Of a DNA stretch of 11,553 bases, positions 1 through 5,136 are shown piece by piece. Numbering within the stretch: the stretch's first letter is position 1; each line of letters opens with the position of its first letter. Position numbers and translations under genes: made by a program. Source of the stretch: Acidobacteriota bacterium (GTDB taxonomy: Bacteria; Acidobacteriota; Polarisedimenticolia; QHYA01). The stretch spans positions 1 through 11,553 of the forward strand of contig QHYA01000245.1 of the NCBI GenBank assembly GCA_003223995.1. The letters run 5' to 3'. Under the pieces are notes generated by a model. That model did no database searches, was not told the origin of the DNA, and saw only the letters and a list, made by a program, of their open reading frames with translations.

Positions 1-2
1 CA

Positions 3-779
3 GCAGTCGGTCTCGCTCCGGGAGGCCGGGCGTTTTACGCGTCCGCAGAGGGGACGCTGGGGACCACCGGATTGACACCGGGGTTGGGGGGGCTTCTCAT
101 CGAATCCGCAAGCCCGGCCACCACTCCTTCTCGGGCTGCTGCTCCTTCTCCGGCCGTTGCTTCTTCTGCGACCGCTGCTCCCTCTCAGGCCCCCACTTCC
201 CCCTCGATCCCTCCGCAGGCATCTCCCGCTCGCGCAAGCCAGCCGCCGGCGGTGCCTCCGCCGCGGGCTCCGGCAGCCTCGAGCCCCGCAGCTCCGGTCA
301 CCCCGCCGCAGGCTCCCTCTCACCCAGCAGCGACTGCTCAGGTCGCTCCGCCGCCTGCCGCTCCCCCTTCTCTCGTTCCCGCAGTCCCGGCGGCTCCGGC
401 TCCGGCGGCCTCGGAACCAGGCCCCGAACACTCCTCCGCTCCGGGTTCGGTTCGGCCCGGCCCCGGACCAGAGACAACCCCGCAAGTACCCGAGCCTGAA
501 TCGCGGCCTTTTCCCGGCGCGATCACGGGAATCGTCAGGAACCACTCCGTCGAAGGGATCGAGATCGTGGTGTTCGGTCCCGATTCGCTCCTTCATGAGG
601 CCGGTCGCGCCAGACCCGCTCCGGACGGGCGGTTCCGCATCGAGGGGCTCAAGCCCGGAACGTATCGTGTCCTGCCGAGAGGCCGCCAGGGCAGTGTCGT
701 CCCCTCCGAGCCTCCATACCGCACCATCCGTCTGGAGCCTGAAGGGGCGACCGGCGCCGATTTCACTCTGAAGGAATGA
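3..779 (+). CDS. Pro/Ala-rich protein with C-terminal carboxypeptidase-regulatory-like domain (5' partial)
   Basis: The frame is open from the window edge to the TGA at 777-779, so the gene very probably starts upstream. A TTG at 72 is the first usable internal start, but no convincing ribosome binding site precedes it. The visible part has three zones: a short Gly-rich stretch (nt 3-110), about 125 residues of low-complexity Pro/Ala/Ser (nt 110-490), and a compact beta-rich C-terminal domain (nt 505-776). That last domain has the pattern of a carboxypeptidase-regulatory-like or Cna-B-like sandwich: ITGIVRN near its start, then DGRFRIEGLKPGTYRV, ending in DFTL. Such domains are usually found in exported or cell-envelope proteins, and the Pro/Ala stretch looks like an extended linker. 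The upstream domains that would define the function are outside the window. It is separated from the copper locus by a terminator-like hairpin and is probably unrelated to it. Confidence 0.7.
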   Translation, partial: AVGLAPGGRAFYASAEGTLGTTGLTPGLGGLLIESASPATTPSRAAAPSPAVASSATAAPSQAPTSPSIPPQASPARASQPPAVPPPRAPAASSPAAPVTPPQAPSHPAATAQVAPPPAAPPSLVPAVPAAPAPAASEPGPEHSSAPGSVRPGPGPETTPQVPEPESRPFPGAITGIVRNHSVEGIEIVVFGPDSLLHEAGRARPAPDGRFRIEGLKPGTYRVLPRGRQGSVVPSEPPYRTIRLEPEGATGADFTLKE

Positions 780-809
780 TCGTCTCCGCGTCCGGACGGG
801 GAGGCGATC
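778..809 (+). terminator. Hairpin at the stop codon of the first gene, terminator-like
   Basis: Bases 778-791 pair with 796-809 around a CCGG loop: 14 positions, of which one is a G-G mismatch and one a G-T wobble. The stem begins inside the TGA stop codon. There is no T-run after it, so it is not a canonical intrinsic terminator. It may stabilise the 3' end, act with Rho, or terminate weakly. It forms the natural boundary between the first gene and the copper locus. Confidence 0.5.
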
Positions 810-885
810 GTGCACTAGCACCGTGCGTCGCGCCAGGACTGGGCGGGACCGGGCTGCGGACCGGGTAGTGCGGGCCTGCGAGCGC

Positions 886-905
886 CTGAGCACGTCTGAG
901 CACGT
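886..905 (+). repeat. Perfect tandem 10-bp direct repeat upstream of the copper-locus promoter
   Basis: CTGAGCACGT occurs twice back to back (886-895 and 896-905). The period is about one helical turn, and the repeat ends 8 bp before the candidate -35 box at 914. This geometry is what an activator binding side by side on one DNA face would use. The 10-mer TGAGCACGTG at 897-906 also recurs at 8382-8391, just after the operon. No known regulator is recognised. Confidence 0.5.
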
Positions 906-913
906 GGAGATGG

Positions 914-942
914 TTGTCAGCGCGACGAGCTGGCTGTAGACT
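914..942 (+). promoter_or_regulatory. Candidate sigma70-type promoter of the copper locus
   Basis: A -35-like TTGTCA (914-919; 5 of 6 to TTGACA) is followed after exactly 17 bp by a -10-like TAGACT (937-942; 4 of 6 to TATAAT). It lies about 80 bp before the start of the small Cys-rich protein, directly after a tandem repeat and directly before an inverted repeat. The predicted transcription start is near 949. The prediction rests only on match, spacing and context. Confidence 0.4.
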
Positions 943-947
943 TACCT

Positions 948-965
948 CGAAATGCTCGCATTTTG
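948..965 (+). promoter_or_regulatory. Inverted repeat at the expected transcription start, candidate operator
   Basis: AAATGC (950-955) and GCATTT (958-963) form a perfect inverted repeat with a 2-bp centre; C948 and G965 add an outer pair. It is AT-rich in a GC-rich region and lies just downstream of the candidate -10 box, where a repressor would block initiation. It does not resemble the MerR/CueR, CopY or CusR boxes known to me, so the binding protein is unknown. Confidence 0.4.
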
Positions 966-1023
966 TCGAACTCGGTCCACTTCGCCGAGAGAAGGCGTTT
1001 GTGAAAGCCGGAGAGCGGAGAGG

Positions 1024-1392
1024 ATGCCGGCTCGAAGGCTGATCGCGATCTCCATGGCCGTCGTGCTCGCCCTCCCAGCATTGGCGGCAGGCGCCAAGGG
1101 GTCGTGCGGCACCACCCCGGGTTGCTGCTGCGCACGTGTCGCCAGGGCGCCCGCTCCGACGAGTCGGGGCTGCTGTGAAATGGCTCCTGGAGCGAAGCCG
1201 GAGTCCCTGGGCCAGGTCTCATCGCACCAGGCTCGCCGCTCGCGGCCAGACGCGCCTTCTCATCTCTCGGTCGCGCCTTCCCGTCAGAACGCTCCGAAGC
1301 ACGGCGGCTTCCAGTCCCGCCGGCAGTCCGCGGCGGCGACAAGCGAGTCCCCGCCGAGCCTCTCCGCTCTCCACTGCGTCTACCTGATCTAG
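1024..1392 (+). CDS. Small exported cysteine-rich protein, putative metal binder
   Basis: The 122-residue product starts with a clear Sec-type signal: MPARR, then a hydrophobic core at residues 6-22 ending ALAAGA. The mature part opens with a cysteine cluster: C28, C34-C36 (three in a row) and C50-C51. A long Ser/Pro/Arg/Ala-rich linker follows, and the last seven residues are LHCVYLI with the seventh cysteine (C118). The start at 1024 is preferred over the in-frame ATG at 952 because it gives a proper signal peptide and has GGAGAG (1010-1015) eight bases upstream. Third-position GC is high, as in the neighbours. No family name can be assigned with confidence. Its position as first gene after the candidate promoter of a Cu/Ag efflux locus suggests a periplasmic Cu(I)-binding or sensing role; that is inference. 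Confidence 0.6.
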   Translation: MPARRLIAISMAVVLALPALAAGAKGSCGTTPGCCCARVARAPAPTSRGCCEMAPGAKPESLGQVSSHQARRSRPDAPSHLSVAPSRQNAPKHGGFQSRRQSAAATSESPPSLSALHCVYLI

Positions 1393-1834
1393 CACTCCCC
1401 CGAATCCAGACTCCGCCCTTTCTCTCTCTGCGGGTAGGTCGACTTCCCGCGGCGGCTCCCGCCTCGCATAGCCGAGCAGGCACGCGTGGGGTGCAGAGCT
1501 GGAGCGGGCGCGCGCGGGCCGCAAGAGTTGGGGAGGCGGGACGGCGAACTGCCGGGTTCCATCCGCCAGCCGGAGGAGCCCGGCTTCGGAGATCGGAGGC
1601 TAGTGGTGAGCATCAAGGGATTGGTGACCATGAAGGGGTCATCGAAGACGTCATCGGGACAACCCTGGGACCTGGAGCAAAGTGCGCGCCTTCCAGGGAA
1701 GGAATACCATGTGCGGAAAGGTCTCTTCGCGCTTGGATGCGGGAGCATTCCGGCGGCGGAACCACGCCGCGCGCGAGCGGTCCGGAGTCCAGCCGGCTCC
1801 CCTCCGCGACGGAAGCGAGCGCGGGGAGGAGAAC
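1393..1834 (+). other. 442-bp gap without a convincing gene
   Basis: Several frames are open here, but their translations are Arg/Gly/Ser-rich with no domain pattern, and none has a good start and ribosome site together. The stretch holds a 14-bp inverted repeat (1689-1702), a TGACC/GGTCA inverted pair spaced 7 bp (1625-1641), two GTCATCG copies 12 bp apart (1638 and 1650) and a TTCCG/CGGAA hairpin (about 1748-1761). It most likely serves as leader or second control region of the nosL-like/cusCBA genes, or marks a decayed gene. Confidence 0.4.
1689..1702 (+). promoter_or_regulatory. CCTTCC-AG-GGAAGG inverted repeat, candidate operator
   Basis: Perfect 6-bp arms (1689-1694, 1697-1702) are separated by 2 bp, 133 bp before the nosL-like start. 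The half-sites resemble the CCTTCC/GGAAGG arms of CueR-type copper operators, but those arms are normally about 7 bp apart and sit between well-placed -35 and -10 boxes. I see no such boxes here. A regulatory role is possible and unproven. Confidence 0.25.
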
Positions 1835-2374
1835 ATGGAGCGCGAGCAGGGGAACATGCGGAAGAACGTGTTCACGGCGGCAGGCGGATCCGTGCTGGCG
1901 CTTGCGGTCGCCTTCGTTCTGCTCCTCGATGCCGCCTGCGGTTTCCGGGCAAGCAAGTGCACGCAGTGCGGCAGGATGGAATGCCGGAATATGGCCTTCA
2001 GCATCCGTCTGAAGAACGGCGAGAGCGTCGAGACCTGCTGCCCGCGCTGCGGTCTCCACTACCTGGAAGCGGAGCATCCCGACACGGCTTCGCTGTCCGT
2101 CCGCGACTTCGACACGGCGGATGCGATCGAGGCGAAGCGGTCCTTCTACGTAGATGGGAGCGATGTGACGCCCTGCCATATGACCGCGTCGGGTCCTCCG
2201 AGGGACGAGCAGGGCTGCTGCATGGTCACAGCCTACGACCGCTGCGAGCCGAGCCTTCTCGCCTTCGGGTCCAAGCGGCGCGCGGAGACCTTCGCGAGAG
2301 AGCATGGCGGCGTCCTGAAGACCTTCGAGGAGCTGCAAGCCTCCAGGCCAGTGTCAGCCCCTGGACCCTCCTGA
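1835..2374 (+). CDS. NosL-like Cys/His/Met-rich lipoprotein, putative copper chaperone
   Basis: A 179-residue exported protein. Residues 9-34 form a signal sequence (RKN, then a hydrophobic core) ending LLLDAAC, so C35 is a plausible lipid-anchored cysteine, although Asp at -3 is unusual. The mature part has C42-x2-C45-G with M48, C50 and M53, then ETCCPRCGLHY (C68, C69, C72, H75), PCHM (113-116), GCCM (127-130) and YDRC (134-137). It ends with LLAFGS, AETFAREHGG and FEEL, the order seen at the C-terminus of NosL-family proteins. NosL is known as a Cu(I)-binding outer-membrane-anchored lipoprotein that supplies the CuZ site of nitrous oxide reductase. No nos genes are visible, and the gene adjoins cusCBA, so a role in delivering or buffering periplasmic Cu(I) for the efflux pump is more likely. 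Start 1835 is chosen over 1856 and 1682 because GGAGG (1825-1829) lies 5 bases upstream. Its TGA overlaps the CTG proposed for the next gene. Confidence 0.7.
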   Translation: MEREQGNMRKNVFTAAGGSVLALAVAFVLLLDAACGFRASKCTQCGRMECRNMAFSIRLKNGESVETCCPRCGLHYLEAEHPDTASLSVRDFDTADAIEAKRSFYVDGSDVTPCHMTASGPPRDEQGCCMVTAYDRCEPSLLAFGSKRRAETFAREHGGVLKTFEELQASRPVSAPGPS

Positions 2375-3693
2375 AGGGGCCAGCGCTCTCTCTGCTGACA
2401 GCCTGTACGATCTGGGCCGCAGGCAGTCCGGCTGCCGCCGGTAACGCCGATGTGGCGGCGGGAAGCGAACCCCTCAGCCTGGCCGCCCTCCTCGCGGAAG
2501 CCGAGGCGAAGAGCCCGGAAATCCTCGCGCTTCGGGCGCGCCGGAGCGCGGCGGAGCACCTTCCCGCCCAAATGGAGGCGCTTCCGGACCCGACGGCCAG
2601 CGTTTCCTACACCAACGACACGGTTTCGCGTTTCACTCTCGGATCCTCAGAGTTCTCCACGCTGACCTTTTCCTGGTTGCAGGAGCTTCCTTATCCGGGA
2701 AAGCGCCGGCTGGCGGGAGACGTGGCTCGGGCGGAGATCGCTCTGAGCGACAGGAGTCTGGAGACCGCAAGGCTCCGGGTGCGCGCGGCGGTGAAGAGAG
2801 CGTATGTCGAGCTGTTCCGCATCGACCGCACCAGGACGATCCTCGACGAGAGCCGGAAACTGCTCGTCTCGTTTCTCGAAACGGCCCGTGCCCGGTACGA
2901 GACGGGCGAGGGAATCCTCGAGAACGTTCTCAAGGCCCAGACGGAGCTGATGAAGATCGACGGGGAGATCGCCGCACTCGCGCAGGAGAGGCGAGCCGCC
3001 GAGCTTCAGATCGGAGCGCTGCTTGGGCGTTCCGCGGACGTCCGGTTCGGCCCCGCCCTTGCGGCTCCCCGCCTCGAGGCCACAGAAGCCGCGTCGCTGG
3101 AACGGAACGCGACGGAGCGCTCGCCGGATCTGCTCGAGCTCCGCGCGGCCAGCCAGCGGGAGGAAAGCCGCCTGAGCCTCGCGAGGCAAAACCTCAAGCC
3201 CGACTTCCAGTGGGGGGCCGCCTATATGAACCGAGGAGGGCTCGATCCGATGGTGATGGGGATGTTCGGCTTCAGGCTTCCTCTTCACAAGAAACAGAAA
3301 CAGTCCGAGGCCGTTGCCCAGGCGGAGCTCGAGCTGGAGGCCGCGCGCCGGAACATCGAAAGGGGCGAGGTGAGGCTCCTGTCGGAGGTTCGCGAGCGGA
3401 TCACTCGCGCGGAGCGCGCGCGAACCCTCGTCCAGCTCTACGGAGAGGGGATCCTCCCGCAGGCGCGCTCCGCGCTCGACTCCGCTGCGGCCTCCTACGG
3501 CGTCGGCAAGGCGGAGTTCGTGACGCTCATCGGCGATTTCCTGTCCGTCCTGGAGGCCGAGAAGGAATACGAGGCGCAACGCGCGCAGGAAGCCATGGTC
3601 CTCGCCGAGCTGGAGCCACTGACGGGAGCGACCCTGCTGCTTCCGGCAGAAGGTGGAGAAGGCGACTCCGCCTCGGGAGGCCCCCATGAATAG
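2371..3693 (+). CDS. cusC: CusC-type outer-membrane efflux channel (TolC family)
   Basis: The outer-membrane factor of a Cu(I)/Ag(I) tripartite pump: a TolC-like trimer forming the exit duct through periplasm and outer membrane. Two OEP repeats are visible (about residues 35-225 and 245-435), with the landmark ELPYPGKRR (105-113) in the first and GFRLPLHKKQ (300-309) in the second. The total of 440 residues is close to the family norm. The signal region reads MKGPALSLLTAC if CTG at 2371 is the start; LTAC is a lipobox match, as in lipoprotein CusC, but the signal would be short. There is no ATG, GTG or TTG in frame between about 1975 and 2449, so the CTG overlapping the upstream TGA (CTGA) is the best candidate for coupled initiation. 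The frame itself is open much further upstream, to at least 1486, but without coding character. The 3' end overlaps the cusB start by 8 bp. Confidence 0.82.
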   Translation: MKGPALSLLTACTIWAAGSPAAAGNADVAAGSEPLSLAALLAEAEAKSPEILALRARRSAAEHLPAQMEALPDPTASVSYTNDTVSRFTLGSSEFSTLTFSWLQELPYPGKRRLAGDVARAEIALSDRSLETARLRVRAAVKRAYVELFRIDRTRTILDESRKLLVSFLETARARYETGEGILENVLKAQTELMKIDGEIAALAQERRAAELQIGALLGRSADVRFGPALAAPRLEATEAASLERNATERSPDLLELRAASQREESRLSLARQNLKPDFQWGAAYMNRGGLDPMVMGMFGFRLPLHKKQKQSEAVAQAELELEAARRNIERGEVRLLSEVRERITRAERARTLVQLYGEGILPQARSALDSAAASYGVGKAEFVTLIGDFLSVLEAEKEYEAQRAQEAMVLAELEPLTGATLLLPAEGGEGDSASGGPHE

Positions 3694-5047
3694 AAAAGCA
3701 TTCTTCCTGACAGTCCTCCTCACGGCGGCGCTGGTGCTCGCGGCAGGCAGCGCGTGGCTTCTGACCCGCGGCTCAGGACCAATGCAGCCCTCCCGAAGCG
3801 CGAAGACGGGGAAGTACCACTGTCCCATGCATCCGAAGATGATCTCGGACCGGCCCGGTGACTGTCCCATCTGCCAGATGCGGATGGTGCCGATGGACGC
3901 GGCGACAGAGGGGGCAGGGACGGTGGACGCGGGAGCGGACGCAGGGACATCGGGCGCAGGGACGAAAGAGGCCGGCCAGCCGGAGGTCCGGAACGCCCCC
4001 TCGAAGAAGAAGATCCTTTACAGGTCAACGATGAATCCGAACGAGATCTCCGACAGACCGGGGAAAGACTCGATGGGGATGGAGATGGTTCCCGTGGAGG
4101 TGGAGGAGGAAGCGCCCGCAGCCAGGGCTTCCGTCGAGGGGCTGAGCCCTGTCCGGATCTCGCTCCAGAAACAGCAGCTCATCGGCGTGAAGACGACGGC
4201 TGTGGCGGTTTCTCCCTTGAGGCGAACGGTCCGGGCCGTGGGCCGCGTGACGTTCGACGAGACGCGCCTGCACCATATCCACACGAAAGTCTCGGGCTAC
4301 GTCGAACGGCTCCATGCGAACGCGACGGGAGAGCTGGTCCGCAAGGGGGAACCGCTGGTCGAGATCTACAGCCCGGAGCTGCTTGCCTCCCAGCAGGAGT
4401 ACCTCGTTGCCCTTGCCGCCCGGGCCCGCACTTCCGGCAGCAGCCTGCCTTCCGTCGCGCCGATGTCCGGCACCGTCATCCAGCGCAACGTGACGCACGG
4501 GGAGAGGGTCGGGCCGGAGATGACGCTGCTCGAGCTCGCCGACCTGTCGCGCGTCTGGGTTCTGGCTTCCGTTTACGAGTACGAGCTGCCGTTCGTCCGG
4601 GAGGGAGAGAAGGCGACGATGAGCCTGTCCTACGTTCCGGGAGTGAGCTTCGAGGGGCGTGTCTCGAAGATCTACCCGGTCCTCGACGCCGCCACTCGGA
4701 CGGCCCAGGTCCGGCTGGAGTTCCCCAACCCGGGCCTGGTCCTGAAGCCCGAGATGTACGCCGAGGTCCAACTCGTGGCCGACCTCGGGAAGCGGCTGGC
4801 CGTCCCCGACACCGCCGTGATGGAGACGGGAACCCGCAGCATCGTCTTCGTGGATCGAGGCGAGGGCTTCTTCGAGCCGCGCGAGATCTCCATCGGGTTG
4901 CGCCTGCCGGACAGGTACGAGGTCCTCGGGGGCCTGAGAGAGGGAGAGAAGGTGCTGACCGCGGGCCACTTCTTCATCGACTCGGAGTCGCGGCTCAAGG
5001 CGGCGCTGGCCGAGACGGGGGAGGGGTCGACCGGAAGCCATCGGTAG
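3686..5047 (+). CDS. cusB: CusB-type periplasmic adaptor with two metal-binding modules and a shortened alpha-hairpin
   Basis: Membrane-fusion protein that links the inner pump to the outer channel and hands over Cu(I)/Ag(I). Start 3686 has GGGAGG (3675-3680) five bases upstream and overlaps the cusC stop. Of 453 residues, 1-26 form a hydrophobic N-terminal anchor or signal. Residues 44-70 are a heavy-metal-binding domain (YHCPMHP, then CPICQMRMVPM). An Ala/Gly-rich linker (72-98) leads to a second motif at 112-137 (YRSTMNP, KDSMGMEMVPV), whose M116, M130, M132 and M134 parallel the three-Met site near the E. coli CusB N-terminus. Then come the first lipoyl half (about 199-233), ASQQEYLVAL (234-243), the second lipoyl half from APMSGTVI (258), a beta-barrel region and a membrane-proximal end (FIDSESRLKAAL). 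Between LPSVA and PMSGTV the usual hairpin is about 40 residues shorter than in typical relatives, without loss of frame. Family assignment is firm; whether the adaptor works is open. Confidence 0.9.
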   Translation: MNRKAFFLTVLLTAALVLAAGSAWLLTRGSGPMQPSRSAKTGKYHCPMHPKMISDRPGDCPICQMRMVPMDAATEGAGTVDAGADAGTSGAGTKEAGQPEVRNAPSKKKILYRSTMNPNEISDRPGKDSMGMEMVPVEVEEEAPAARASVEGLSPVRISLQKQQLIGVKTTAVAVSPLRRTVRAVGRVTFDETRLHHIHTKVSGYVERLHANATGELVRKGEPLVEIYSPELLASQQEYLVALAARARTSGSSLPSVAPMSGTVIQRNVTHGERVGPEMTLLELADLSRVWVLASVYEYELPFVREGEKATMSLSYVPGVSFEGRVSKIYPVLDAATRTAQVRLEFPNPGLVLKPEMYAEVQLVADLGKRLAVPDTAVMETGTRSIVFVDRGEGFFEPREISIGLRLPDRYEVLGGLREGEKVLTAGHFFIDSESRLKAALAETGEGSTGSHR

Positions 5048-5064
5048 TCAGGGCGGTCAGGCAA

Positions 5065-5136
5065 TTGGTCGAGAAGGGCGAGGAGCGAGCGAGCATGGTC
5101 GAGAAGGGCGAGGGGCGGGAAGGCATGGTCGAGAAG
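5065..5136 (+). repeat. Tandem 30-bp repeat of the cusA start region
   Basis: TGGTCGAGAAGGGCGAGG begins at 5066 and again at 5096; the two 30-bp units match at about 25 positions, and a third partial copy (TGGTCGAGAAG) begins at 5126. Each unit brings a purine-rich Shine-Dalgarno-like stretch and a start codon in the same frame: TTG 5065, ATG 5095, ATG 5125. AGGAG (5081-5085) is 9 bases before 5095 and AGGGG (5111-5115) is 9 bases before 5125. Confidence 0.75.

Noticed and set aside
110..490. CRISPR or tandem-repeat array in the repetitive-looking CT-rich stretch
   Set aside because: No regular unit or spacer length; it is a Pro/Ala-coding low-complexity linker in an open frame.
1689..1702. 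CueR/MerR-type copper operator
   Set aside because: The arms match CCTTCC/GGAAGG but are 2 bp apart, not about 7, and no -35/-10 pair with long spacing surrounds them; kept only as a generic inverted repeat.
1486..2370. Long upstream extension of the cusC frame (open from ATG 1486, 735 residues in total)
   Set aside because: The extension overlaps the whole nosL-like gene in another frame and translates to Arg/Gly-rich sequence with no domain; only the part from about 2371 shows channel homology.
2647..3870. 407-codon reverse-strand ORF over cusC
   Set aside because: It is an antisense shadow of a GC-rich gene; the forward frame encodes a clear TolC-family protein.
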